A DNA stretch of 64,000 nucleotides from NCBI RefSeq assembly GCF_023283985.1, contig NZ_JAKIKU010000001.1:620001-684000 (forward strand), written 5' to 3'. Source of the stretch: Shewanella electrodiphila (GTDB taxonomy: Bacteria; Pseudomonadota; Gammaproteobacteria; Enterobacterales; Shewanellaceae). The notes below the pieces were generated by a model, which saw only the letters and a list, made by a program, of their open reading frames with translations, had not been told where the DNA came from and did not search any database. This document shows, piece after piece, positions 8,537 to 16,295 of this stretch. The translations under genes were made by a program, and so were the position numbers. Position 1 is the stretch's first letter; each line of letters begins with the position of its first letter.

Positions 8537-9745
8537 TTACAACCATCCAATAAGTGTTGTTGGTACCACTAGCTCTGTTACTGTTCTGGCAATTTCACGC
8601 ATATTGGTCACACGTGAGTCATAACAGGCAAGCCCGTCACCAGGGAGTAATACTGGGTTTGATTGATCATTCCATGCACTTTGAATCAGTCCATCAATAG
8701 AACGTTCAACAATATCAATCTGGTTAGATAGTGGGTTTTTAGTAACTAATATGACGTAACGGCTAGCATTGGTTGATTGCGCGCCACCGACACAGTTTGC
8801 TGCAATGGCGCCATTCAATAAACGGGTACCATAAGGGAAACGAGTTGCTTCACGATCAACCGCTGATTGGCTATTTGAGCTTGCTGGCTGCGTTAAGTTT
8901 GACATAAATACCCTAATCCCTGGTGCTGTCAATTGCGATGGTCTAGCGAGTTGATCATTAAAAGAATGTGTTGATGGAACATGGACATGATCCCCAGCCA
9001 TTAATGTCATACTGGGTACTTTTTCACCTGTTAGCATACCACGTAAATCCATATTGAAAACCTGCCCATCACGAATCACTTTTATCGCTGAAATATCGGC
9101 ATCAGGGCGAACACCACCTGAAGATTTTACTGCGGCGCCGACACTACGTTTTATCGCCTGATCACCGGCATAGTTGCTACCGTCATCTTTTAATTCTATT
9201 GGTAGTTTTTTATTGATCATATGCTGGCCGGGCTCAAATACCGCACCTGAAGTGGTGATTTCAATCGGTGCCCAGCTGATAGGTAAAATACTGATGCGCA
9301 CCGCATGTGCCAGCATTAAGTTTTCATCTATCAATAAGTCATTTATTAATTGGTTTAACTGTTTAAGGGTTAACCCTTTTGCTGCAATGGCAGGTAAGTA
9401 GGGTAGATAAATATTACCATCGGCATCGACTTCAACATCTTTACTGAACTCTTCGCCGTTCAAAATGTTAATTGAAACTTTATCACCAACAGATAATGAC
9501 AATGCTTGTTCTGTATCGACTACCATGGCTTTATTGCCAAATATCGGCGCCGTAGGAAAGGTTGTGTGGTTTGAGGTAACCGCACTGACTTTTCTGTTAT
9601 AAGGCGTTTGCTGGCCAAAATAATGACAACTTGTTAACTGCTTTTCTAAATCACAAACGTCTTGTTGTGCTGGCTGCGAAGGGGTAACGCAAGCGGTTAA
9701 ACTTGCGATCATAGCGACTGAAATTAATGTATTAATCGTTTTCAT
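8537..9745 (-). CDS. Wza-like outer-membrane polysaccharide export lipoprotein
   Basis: This 402-aa protein has a lipoprotein signal ending in LTACV (Cys at about 19). A poly-export domain follows near residues 78-155 (LSVGDKVSINILNG, VDADGNIYLPYLPAIAAKGLTLKQL). SLBB-like segments come next (ITTSGAVFEPGQH and an AGDHVHVPSTH turn near 250). The length fits Wza/KpsD-type exporters, which form the periplasm-spanning channel for capsule or exopolysaccharide. AGGGA precedes the ATG. It sits between the STAS gene and the chain-length gene in a tight operon. In the syp comparison it takes the place of SypC. Confidence 0.88.
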   Translation of the reverse strand: MKTINTLISVAMIASLTACVTPSQPAQQDVCDLEKQLTSCHYFGQQTPYNRKVSAVTSNHTTFPTAPIFGNKAMVVDTEQALSLSVGDKVSINILNGEEFSKDVEVDADGNIYLPYLPAIAAKGLTLKQLNQLINDLLIDENLMLAHAVRISILPISWAPIEITTSGAVFEPGQHMINKKLPIELKDDGSNYAGDQAIKRSVGAAVKSSGGVRPDADISAIKVIRDGQVFNMDLRGMLTGEKVPSMTLMAGDHVHVPSTHSFNDQLARPSQLTAPGIRVFMSNLTQPASSNSQSAVDREATRFPYGTRLLNGAIAANCVGGAQSTNASRYVILVTKNPLSNQIDIVERSIDGLIQSAWNDQSNPVLLPGDGLACYDSRVTNMREIARTVTELVVPTTLIGWL

Positions 9746-9804
9746 TGCGTCATTCCCTTTACGTTGAGTTTAGAACGGTTTAGAACAAATTTCTTTGACA
9801 TTAT

Positions 9805-10200
9805 TTAGCTAGCTAAATCGGCGATGACTCTTTTATCAAAGTCAGACTCTTCAACAATGCTGCTGTGACGTAAAAAATCTAACGCCAGTGTTTCAGTTTC
9901 AAATATTTCAAAAATATGATGTAAACGGGTTAATTCAATCAATGATCTCACTGCGGGTGATGGTGAAAGGAGAACAATGTTTCCTTGATAGTTCAGCGCT
10001 TGATTACGCGCTGAAATCAGCACAGATAATCCACTGGAATCGATATATTCAAGGTGCTGCATATCAATGACTAAACGGGTATGACCTCTATTGATGTAAT
10101 CGATAAGGGCCGCTCTATAAGTCGGTGTGTGCGCCATAAACATTCTGATTGGTAGGGTCACTACGCTGGCATGTTGGGCAACTTTTAATTCAAATTTCAT
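9805..10200 (-). CDS. STAS-domain anti-sigma-factor-antagonist-like protein (SypA/SpoIIAA type)
   Basis: This 131-aa protein is one STAS domain with the phospho-acceptor loop YIDSSGLSVLISAR (about residues 72-85), as in SpoIIAA and SypA. Such proteins switch partners according to serine phosphorylation by an RsbW-type kinase and dephosphorylation by a PP2C phosphatase. Both kinds of enzyme are encoded at 17.8-19.6 kb. It leads the export operon, as sypA leads syp, which suggests post-transcriptional control of polysaccharide production rather than sigma-factor control. The ATG follows AGGAG. A sigma-54-like promoter lies 50 bp upstream. The tail of about 15 residues after the domain is unremarkable. 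Confidence 0.88.
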   Translation of the reverse strand: MKFELKVAQHASVVTLPIRMFMAHTPTYRAALIDYINRGHTRLVIDMQHLEYIDSSGLSVLISARNQALNYQGNIVLLSPSPAVRSLIELTRLHHIFEIFETETLALDFLRHSSIVEESDFDKRVIADLAS

Positions 10201-10249
10201 AACGTGCTCCTAGATTGAAATGACGCTCTTGTGCTTGTAATTAGATATT

Positions 10250-10264
10250 GCAGTTAGCGTGCCA
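10250..10264 (-). promoter_or_regulatory. Candidate sigma-54 promoter of the STAS-wza-wzz-wzy operon
   Basis: The minus strand reads TGGCACGCTAACTGC. It has a perfect TGGCAC -24 box and TGC at -12 with correct spacing, 50 bp before the STAS start. This is the best match to the sigma-54 consensus in the window. Confidence 0.75.
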
Positions 10265-10325
10265 GATTTTATATCGTTATGAATCAGGGGTTTATCGGTT
10301 TTAGTTTTCGGTTTTGTTTGATGGT

Positions 10326-10400
10326 TTGCTGTTTGCAATGAGGTTAATTGCTGTTTGCAACACGGTTTTGATGCTTGTTATTGCGTTTTGCAAATTGCAA
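10326..10400. promoter_or_regulatory. Array of three TTGCA-N3-TGCAA-type enhancer sites
   Basis: TTGCT-GTT-TGCAA occurs at 10326-10338 and again at 10348-10360. A perfect TTGCA-AAT-TGCAA at 10388-10400 sits inside a 17-bp inverted repeat (10386-10402). Site starts are 22 and 40 bp apart, near whole helical turns. They lie 62, 84 and 124 bp upstream of the sigma-54-like element, in the usual window for activator binding. Confidence 0.65.
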
Positions 10401-10540
10401 AAAGGGATTATTTATTCGTGAAGAGTTAAATCAATGACTATTATGCAACTATGTTCCAAGTTGACGCGTGATGAGAGATTCATGGATGCCGAATGGGTCG
10501 TAGAATATGGAGATTATTTGTGATGCCGAGTTTTAAGGGG

Positions 10541-10619
10541 CTTTTACTTTCAGAGGCTTTTACTTTAAGGGCTTTTACTTTAAGTGACTTTTACTTTCAG
10601 AGGCTTGTACTTTCAGAGA
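10541..10619. repeat. Five-unit degenerate tandem repeat, 15-16 bp period
   Basis: Five units start with CTTTTACTTT or CTTGTACTTT and end in CAGAGG, AAGGG, AAGTGA, CAGAGG and CAGAGA. They start at 10541, 10557, 10572, 10588 and 10604. A decayed sixth start (CTGTTAACTT) follows. There are no coding features. Confidence 0.8.
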
Positions 10620-10784
10620 CTGTTAACTTATATGAACAAAGCAGCGTGTCGTAGTTGTATTTGCAGATAAGGTCGCTTGTTCATATCTGGCCCATAGGGA
10701 TTTGGGAAATGTCATTATGATGTTGGGAACATCATTGACCATGTGGTTGGTGCATTTTTATATTCTATACATTTATTACGCCAA

Positions 10785-10887
10785 GCAATGGATTAGGTTG
10801 AAGTAATCACTGTCAGTAACAGAGCCAATACTGATGAATTATAAAGCAGGTGCAGGTAACTCGTTTGTCCCTTTCCAAGCTAGAGTA
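10785..10887. repeat. Interspersed repeat, copy 1
   Basis: This stretch aligns without large gaps to 13913-14017, including identical blocks such as AACAGAGCCAATACTGATGA and GTAACTCGTTT. A third, partial copy lies at 13279-13309. No terminal inverted repeats or transposase are visible. Confidence 0.75.
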
Positions 10888-10971
10888 TTAGCTCATCACA
10901 TTTCAATTCTAGGCATTTTAACTACTTTTTCTAATTGGTGCCGTGCTCAGAAAAGAGAGCTTACCAAATAA
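10834..10971 (+). CDS. Possible small ORF inside the interspersed repeat
   Basis: This is a 45-codon frame beginning MNYKAGAGNSFVPF. The first 12 codons are conserved in the repeat copy at 13962 (MKYKSDASNSFLPL), with some synonymous differences (TAT/TAC, GCA/GCT). That copy stops after 18 codons. There is no good ribosome-binding site. It may be only a chance frame through a non-coding repeat. Confidence 0.15.
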   Translation: MNYKAGAGNSFVPFQARVLAHHISILGILTTFSNWCRAQKRELTK

Positions 10972-11003
10972 AAAGCAGAGTTCTATAATCGTCCTCTGCT
11001 TTT
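10971..11003 (-). terminator. Terminator of the dehydrogenase gene
   Basis: The 10-bp stem AAAAGCAGAG/CTCTGCTTTT with a 13-nt loop continues into TTTTATTT on the minus strand. It lies 22 bp after the stop of the minus-strand dehydrogenase gene. Confidence 0.75.
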
Positions 11004-11024
11004 ATTCAATCAGTTAATGCCTGA

Positions 11025-12152
11025 TTATCCTTGAGGTGTAATTAAGTACTTCTCACCAGTCGCTTGTTTAGAATAAGACGCTATCGATTGTAATTTTAAT
11101 ACTTCTGCTAATGACACTTCATGTGTGTAGTGGCTAGCAAAAGTGGTGCTGATCTCTTCTGCAACGCGTTGGCGCATCGCAATCACCGTTTTAGTTCCTA
11201 GTTTACCGAGTGCATTGAATAACAAGAACCCATTGATACCCCATGCAAAACCGAAGTTACGATTTAGCGTAATAGGTCTACGGTCTAATGCGCCATAAAT
11301 ATAAACTTGTTTGAAAATGTCTGAGCCATATACGCTGTGCTCTGTCATATCACGCGCCGCAGCAACTTCCATACAGTTAAGAATATCACTGGTTAATTGA
11401 CCGCCACCAATGGGGTCAAACGCAATCGTTGCACCCGTTTCAATAATTGCTGCAGTTAAGTCAGCAAGAAAGGTATCACTACTTGAGTTAACAACATATT
11501 TTGCGCCCATATCACGCAACAGCGTTTCTTGTTCTGCTTTACGTACGATGTTAATTAAATCGACGCCATCGGCAATACAAATACGGTTTAACATTTGACC
11601 AAGGTTAGACGCAGCTGCCGCATGGATGATGGCCTTATGGCCTTCAGCGCGCATGGTTTCAACCATCGCTAATGCGGTAAGTGGGTTAATAAAAGAAGAT
11701 GCGCCTTCTTTAGCCGTAGTGCCTTGTTTTAACTCTAAACAGCTTTGCACATTAGCGCATATAAATTGACGATAAGTTCCACCACCAATGACTGCAACAG
11801 TCTTACCCATTAATGCTTGCGCCGCAGGCGATGAACCTGCTGCAACGACAGTTCCAGCACCTTCATTGCCAACTGGAGTTGCCTTACCCACTCGGGTTTT
11901 AACCGCAGGCATGAATTTAGCGGGAACATCAGCTGTAATGACAGGGCTTTGCTTTGAGCCTGATTCAGCCGCAGTTGTCATATCAGCAGCACTGAACAAA
12001 ACGGCTAAATCTGACGGGTTCAATGGTGCTGCCTCAATGCGAATAACCACTTCATTGGCAGAAGGTTGTGGCATCTCGATGTCTTTTAAAGCCAGGGTTA
12101 ATTTATTATCTTGGCTGATTGTTGAAGTCAGTTGAATGTTGGTATCTTTCAT
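11025..12152 (-). CDS. MDR-family NAD(P)H-dependent dehydrogenase/quinone oxidoreductase-like protein
   Basis: This is a 375-aa protein from an ATG at 12152, chosen because AGGAG lies about 8 nt upstream; the longer TTG reading at 12170 overlaps that site. The N-terminal GroES-like domain has IEAAPLNPSDLAVLF and GNEGAGTVVAAG. The Rossmann part has AAAASNLGQMLNRICIADGV and VNSSSDTFLADLTAAI. The cysteine ligands of the structural zinc and the usual catalytic Cys/His pair are absent, so it belongs to the zinc-free quinone reductase-like side of the family. The substrate is unknown. It lies downstream of a GST gene on the same strand, 121 bp apart, and the two may form an operon. Confidence 0.85.
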   Translation of the reverse strand: MKDTNIQLTSTISQDNKLTLALKDIEMPQPSANEVVIRIEAAPLNPSDLAVLFSAADMTTAAESGSKQSPVITADVPAKFMPAVKTRVGKATPVGNEGAGTVVAAGSSPAAQALMGKTVAVIGGGTYRQFICANVQSCLELKQGTTAKEGASSFINPLTALAMVETMRAEGHKAIIHAAAASNLGQMLNRICIADGVDLINIVRKAEQETLLRDMGAKYVVNSSSDTFLADLTAAIIETGATIAFDPIGGGQLTSDILNCMEVAAARDMTEHSVYGSDIFKQVYIYGALDRRPITLNRNFGFAWGINGFLLFNALGKLGTKTVIAMRQRVAEEISTTFASHYTHEVSLAEVLKLQSIASYSKQATGEKYLITPQG

Positions 12153-12273
12153 GCCGTTTTGCTCCTGCAAATAACTAAATTCGTTGAACCAATAACGTGA
12201 TTGTATTGGCCGTAATTTGTTGGTAATTAATTTAAGTCAATATTTTAGTATTGGTTGTTTTTATCGCTAAGCA

Positions 12274-12951
12274 CTATTCAGCATTTGCTGCTTGAAACTG
12301 AGCTTTTACCTTTTGGAGAAACTCGGGCATGTTTGCCAGGCGATCTGCCTCAACGCTTTGAGCAATGGCGGACTGACTCATTGAAGCGTTCCAATCTTTC
12401 ATACCAGGCACCTCTGCAAGTATGTCCCAATCAAGTTGGCTAGAACCAAAAGCGCTAACGATGGTGTTTACGTAATAAACATAGATGTCAGCCATGGTGA
12501 ATTGTTCACCTGCTATCCAAGGTGAAAACTGGCACAAGCGACTTAAGGCTGTTATTCCACGGTTTAATACTTGGCGAACTTCCGCTTTAACCGTTTCCGG
12601 CGCTGCGGTGCCTGACAATGCATAAGGTATTAGTCGTCTGCTTGGTAGTTCAAAATAAAGCTCTGCTATTTTCATAATTTGACGCACAACCGCTCGCTCT
12701 GTGGCATTGACAGGGTAGAGAGGGCTGTCAGGGTAGGTCTCTTCAATAAAGTCACAAATCACACTCGACTCTGAAATATGAAGGCCTTCAGCCGTTGTGA
12801 CCACAGGAATCTTGCCGGCAGGACTAATTGCCATTAACTCATCACTACCACCGTAAATTAGGTTTTCTTCAAACGGTAGTTCTTTGTGTAGCAGTACATG
12901 TTTCACTAGGTTGTAATAGTTGCTAGCGGCAAAACCGTGCAAAGTCATCAT
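12274..12951 (-). CDS. Glutathione S-transferase family protein
   Basis: This is a 225-aa protein from the MM pair at 12951/12948; the frame extends to 13005, but the extra residues do not match the family. The N-terminal thioredoxin fold (MTLHGFAASNYYNLVKHVLL) has the glutathione-contact PAGKIPVV and SESSVICDFIEE motifs. The C-terminal helical domain contains PWIAGEQFTMADIYVYYV, with the conserved N-capping D. It is probably a cytoplasmic detoxification or isomerase-type enzyme. The upstream divergent LysR-type gene is now only a fragment, so any regulation it provided has been lost. Confidence 0.88.
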   Translation of the reverse strand: MMTLHGFAASNYYNLVKHVLLHKELPFEENLIYGGSDELMAISPAGKIPVVTTAEGLHISESSVICDFIEETYPDSPLYPVNATERAVVRQIMKIAELYFELPSRRLIPYALSGTAAPETVKAEVRQVLNRGITALSRLCQFSPWIAGEQFTMADIYVYYVNTIVSAFGSSQLDWDILAEVPGMKDWNASMSQSAIAQSVEADRLANMPEFLQKVKAQFQAANAE

Positions 12952-13179
12952 AAATAAGTTTCCATCATAAACGTGAAGGTGGTTTCTTTTGCCTGCAAAG
13001 CGCAATTAACGTCCAGTCTGTATCACGCTGCAACAAGGTCATAGTTGCAATGTTTAAGTTAAACCAATTATTACTTGTTTTAATCAGGTTATATATATGG
13101 AAAAAAACCAATCACTATTGCTTTAAAGACAATAATGGGGGTGATAATTACTCAGATATTTATTTGATGGGGAAGCCTG

Positions 13180-13311
13180 TTGGATCATCTATGTGCAATA
13201 CGCTATTTCAGTAAAGTCGTCGAAGCGGGTTGCTTTACTAAGGCAATTAAAACAATTAAGACACCCATCATTATTTTCAAAGCAGATGCTGGTAACTCGT
13301 TTTTGCCCTAA
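13180..13311 (+). pseudogene. LysR-family regulator remnant, 5' fragment only
   Basis: Starting at a TTG with GATGGGG upstream, the frame reads DHLCAIRYFSKVVEAGCFTK followed by AIKTIKTP. This is the N-terminus of the LysR winged-helix domain (family pattern: LxAxRxFxxVVExGSFTxAA). After about 29 codons the match stops and the frame runs into the interspersed repeat, ending at TAA 13309-13311. About 90% of the usual 300 residues are missing. It is divergent from the GST gene, the normal place for a LysR regulator, so it is probably the decayed regulator of the GST/dehydrogenase pair. Confidence 0.7.
13279..13309. repeat. Interspersed repeat, partial copy fused to the LysR remnant
   Basis: It contains AAAGCAGATGCTGGTAACTC and continues GTTTTTGCCC. 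This matches the right-hand part of the copies at 10785-10887 and 13913-14017. Its left end coincides with the point where LysR similarity is lost. Confidence 0.65.
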
Positions 13312-13381
13312 AACTTGTTTCAAATTTTGAAGTTATCATTTAAAAATCAAAGTCGTGGCGCTTCGCCCAAACCAGACTAAA

Positions 13382-13403
13382 AGGGAGTGAACTGCGACTC
13401 CCT
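13382..13403. terminator. Terminator-like hairpin
   Basis: AGGGAGT/ACTCCCT (7 bp, 8-nt loop) is followed by CTTTACTCTTTATT on the plus strand. No gene ends nearby except the LysR remnant, so it may be the terminator left from a lost gene. Confidence 0.4.
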
Positions 13404-13620
13404 CTTTACTCTTTATTAAAGAATTAGGCCCCGCAGCTCCGACGAAATTTAAACAGAAAAATTTCCAACGGAGAATCATCCAGCTTTCAACTTCATTTTG
13501 AGTCCGCTTCGGCAAGCTACAAAATCACTAACGCTTACGATGGTGTGTCTGAAGTAAATGGAATTATGAATGTCACGATGGCATGGATGCCAAGGAGTGA
13601 CCCTTCCCCTCGAAAGCTAG

Positions 13621-13638
13621 CCAGACATCCATGTCTGG
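13621..13638. repeat. Short palindrome CCAGACAT-N2-ATGTCTGG
   Basis: This is a perfect 8-bp inverted repeat with a 2-bp centre, one of several catgg/atgtc-type palindromes in this non-coding stretch. The function is unknown. Confidence 0.6.
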
Positions 13639-13912
13639 ACTCACGCGATTCTCTTACTTGCCTCAATTCAAATGGAGTCTTTTAAATGTAAGTTCTACTA
13701 GCTTTAGCTCTTTAAATTATCACCAATGCAGTCAAATCGAAGAGACAATAAACCCAGTGTAGATGCGTTCAAGACCTTCGAAAACATGGATGTTTTCGCA
13801 GAGCCCACAGGGATGTGTTTACGGCGTGTCTTGGATGTATCTGCACAAAAGGCCGCTTTTTCACATCCATGTGATCGCGACATTCCGTTCATCCTGAACA
13901 TCCCAGCGGCAG

Positions 13913-14017
13913 GCAATGGATTAGATTGAAGTGACGACTCTCATTAACAGAGCCAATACTGATGAAGTACAAATCTGATGCTAGTAACTCGTTTTTGCCC
14001 CTTTTCTGCTTAGAGTA
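13913..14017. repeat. Interspersed repeat, copy 2
   Basis: It is the counterpart of 10785-10887: GCAATGGATTAG at the left end, AACAGAGCCAATACTGATGA in the middle, GTAACTCGTTTTTGCCC and TTAGAGTA on the right. It sits just after the 3' end of the minus-strand AraC-type gene. Confidence 0.75.
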
Positions 14018-14110
14018 GATACTCTTCACTGAACAAGCATGCTCACATTGACGTACTTTTATTAATGTCAGATAGCACTTCTTTGCTGAACTAATCAGCA
14101 TACTATAAAG

Positions 14111-14989
14111 CTACAATAGGTTTGTGTTGCTCCATTGCTTTGGGGATTGCCCATACTGTCGCTTAAACTCACGGCTAAATTGCGAAGAGCTCACATAGCC
14201 TACCTGCATTGCCGCTTCAGTTACGTTTGCGCCACTAGCAATCTTCATTGCAGCGTTATTCAAGCGAGTTAGTTTCGAAAATTGAATGGGTGACATAGTG
14301 GTTGCTTCTTTAAATTTTCGATGAAAGACGGTTTTACTCATACCGACACGAGCTGCCATATCGTCAATAGTTATGGATTGATCGAGATTAGACGACATGT
14401 ACTCAATCGCTCGCGCAATACCGTTCCCAGCGCCAAATGCTTGCCTAGCCGATTCACCAGCATCGCCTTCTAATATGGCGAAATACAACTCTTTTAACCT
14501 GCCTGCACCTAATGCGGCTGTTGCAATTGGGCTATCTTCCAGTTCAAGTAACCTTAGAACAGCATCTGTGAATGAAGCATCCCAGTTAGCAAGAGTAATT
14601 CCATGGGGTTCAGGTGCACCTTTCTGAGTACGTTTCACTGCAGCAACACTGTCTATCTCAATAGCAAGCTCAGTCATAATGCGAGAATCTAGAGATATGT
14701 ATACACCTAGCAGTGGATTTTCTGGCCTCGCATTGGGGGTACCCGCTTGGAGCGGCATGGTTACGGTGCAGCACATATAGTTGTCACTGTTGTAGGAATG
14801 CATCTTTCCATCAAAGAAGAACTCCTTTGAGCCACTCACAATAATCGCTATTGAGGGTTCATAGATGCCGGGTGTGCACTCTAAGGGCTCAGATACTCGG
14901 AACAATTGAACACCGCTCAATCCGGTTTCAAAGACACCATCTTCTTGAACTCTGTCTTCAATGATCTGTTTGATCTTTTCTTTACTCAT
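14111..14989 (-). CDS. AraC family transcriptional regulator
   Basis: This 292-aa protein has an N-terminal AraC_N-type cupin effector domain (about 15-185; GIYEPSIAIIVSGSKEFFFDG, and PLLGVYISLD). A C-terminal double helix-turn-helix follows (about 190-290; DMAARVGMSKTVFHRKFKEA, then VGYVSSSQFSREFKRQYGQSP). The family usually activates a neighbouring oxidoreductase gene. Here the divergent SDR gene 220 bp away is the likely target. The effector is unknown. Its length is typical. A repeat copy lies immediately downstream, suggesting that this segment is mobile or rearranged. Confidence 0.9.
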   Translation of the reverse strand: MSKEKIKQIIEDRVQEDGVFETGLSGVQLFRVSEPLECTPGIYEPSIAIIVSGSKEFFFDGKMHSYNSDNYMCCTVTMPLQAGTPNARPENPLLGVYISLDSRIMTELAIEIDSVAAVKRTQKGAPEPHGITLANWDASFTDAVLRLLELEDSPIATAALGAGRLKELYFAILEGDAGESARQAFGAGNGIARAIEYMSSNLDQSITIDDMAARVGMSKTVFHRKFKEATTMSPIQFSKLTRLNNAAMKIASGANVTEAAMQVGYVSSSQFSREFKRQYGQSPKQWSNTNLL

Positions 14990-15176
14990 ACACAGCCTCT
15001 AGAATGAAATTTAATCTAAATTGGAATGATTAGGCAATTATTAGGCGCTATTTAGTCTATTTAAAATGATTTTTGGTAGTTATAATTTGGTTATACATGA
15101 TAAGGAGCTTCAATGAAAGCTTCCTAGAATTTAGCATTCTTTAGCGAGTGATAGCAGTAAGTCTGAAGGGAAAAGA

Positions 15177-15212
15177 ATGCAAACACCCAACATGAACACG
15201 GTAAAAGTATGA
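15177..15212 (+). other. Possible 11-codon leader overlapping the SDR start
   Basis: GAAGGG followed by ATG opens the frame MQTPNMNTVKV. Its TGA (15210-15212) overlaps the SDR ATG (15209-15211) as ATGA, the classic coupling arrangement. A still shorter frame, MKAS-stop at 15113-15127, has AAGGAG before it. Either could be chance. Confidence 0.25.
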
Positions 15213-16078
15213 GTCTCGAAAATAAACATATAGTTATAACAGGTGCAACAGCTGGTATTGGTAAAGCGTCGGCGATAGCGTTGGCAACGGCAGGAGCAAC
15301 AATCACCATTGTTGTACGCAACCAGCAAAAAGCGGAAGAGATGTTAGAAGAGATTAGAGCGGTTTCTGGAAATGATACACATAGATTTGTACTAGCTGAT
15401 TTTGGCAACTTGACATCGGTTCGTAGTGCGGCAGAAGAAATTTTGAGCTGGAACGATAGCATTGACGTATTGCTGAATAATGCAGGTATCGCGAGCTCTG
15501 AATATCGTGAAACAACGGACGGTTATGAAGAGCTATTCGCAGTTAATCATCTAGCACCGTTTCTTTTGACGGGCATTCTGTCACCATTACTGCGCAACGA
15601 CGGGGCCCGAGTCGTGAACGTTGCAGCAATGGCCTACGGTATAGTTGATGGGATGAATTTCGATGATTTACCTAAAACAAAAAACTTCGAACCGAATAAA
15701 AGTTACGCATACTCAAAGTTAGCTAATGTGTTGTTTACAAAAGAGCTTGCTGAGCGACTGAAATCGAGAGGGATCACCTGTAATACTTTACATCCGGGAG
15801 CTGTAAGAACGACTTTAGGCTCTGATGATAAAGGCTTAGTTCTAAGTATTGCTGCTTTTTTGATTAAGTACTTTCCGTTTATGTTCAAAACACCTGAACA
15901 AGGCGCAGCGACATCCGTTTACTTATCTTCAAGTGAAGATGTAGCCAATATCACAGGCAAGTACTTTGTCGATTCTAAACTGGTCCAACTAAAACCCGTT
16001 GGCGAAGATATGGCAGCGGCCAAACGATTATGGACAATCAGTGAGGAGATGACAGGGTTTGAGTATCCAGTGTTCTAG
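15209..16078 (+). CDS. SDR family oxidoreductase (retinol-dehydrogenase-like), catalytic Ser replaced
   Basis: This 289-aa protein has a classical SDR Rossmann fold. TGATAGIGKASAIAL (about 11-25) is the TGxxxGIG cofactor motif, LLNNAGIAS (about 89-97) the NNAG motif, and SYAYSKLANV the YxxxK catalytic pair. The family normally has NVSS or NISS at the active-site strand. Here the codons read VVNVAAMAYG, so both serines are alanine. The enzyme may be inactive in the usual reaction or use another group. It is divergent from the AraC-type gene, its probable regulator. The ATG overlaps a short leader frame. Confidence 0.88.
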   Translation: MSLENKHIVITGATAGIGKASAIALATAGATITIVVRNQQKAEEMLEEIRAVSGNDTHRFVLADFGNLTSVRSAAEEILSWNDSIDVLLNNAGIASSEYRETTDGYEELFAVNHLAPFLLTGILSPLLRNDGARVVNVAAMAYGIVDGMNFDDLPKTKNFEPNKSYAYSKLANVLFTKELAERLKSRGITCNTLHPGAVRTTLGSDDKGLVLSIAAFLIKYFPFMFKTPEQGAATSVYLSSSEDVANITGKYFVDSKLVQLKPVGEDMAAAKRLWTISEEMTGFEYPVF

Positions 16079-16295
16079 AGACTTAAGAGAATCAAACTTT
16101 AAGTTACAGTGCTTACACTAGTCTATGAATTGATCCCATTAACTGGACACTCACTAAGGCTAGTTTTCATTACTGTAGTTAATTTATGCTTTACTAAATT
16201 AGAAAGGGCGCAACTCGGTTTTGCCCAAAAATGGGTTAGAGGACTAGCTCATTTCTGCCCCAAAGTGAGTTGCTAGAACCATCTTCTGCCTAATA

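Larger units (their letters stand above)
10201..11024. other. Long intergenic region with regulatory sites and repeats
   Basis: This is 824 bp without a well-supported gene. From left to right it holds the sigma-54-like promoter, three enhancer-like sites, a five-unit tandem repeat (10541-10619), one copy of a 103-bp interspersed repeat (10785-10887) that overlaps a 45-codon ORF, and the terminator of the dehydrogenase gene. Confidence 0.6.
13312..13912. other. Non-coding segment rich in small palindromes
   Basis: About 600 bp show no credible gene on either strand. It contains several short palindromes and repeated catggatg-like words: GGGAGT/ACTCCC (13383-13402), GGCATGGATGCC near 13580, CCAGACAT/ATGTCTGG (13621-13638) and ACATGGATGT near 13785. 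The pattern resembles REP-like or decayed mobile sequence. It lies between the LysR remnant and a full copy of the interspersed repeat. Confidence 0.5.

Noticed and set aside
16126..16160. Possible insertion-sequence end (GATCCCATTAACTGGACAC)
   Set aside because: It looks like the end of an IS3-type element, but no second end or transposase is visible.
16204..16280. Fourth copy of the interspersed repeat
   Set aside because: Only short words such as GCAACTCGGTTTTGCCC are shared; alignment does not extend, so it was not called.
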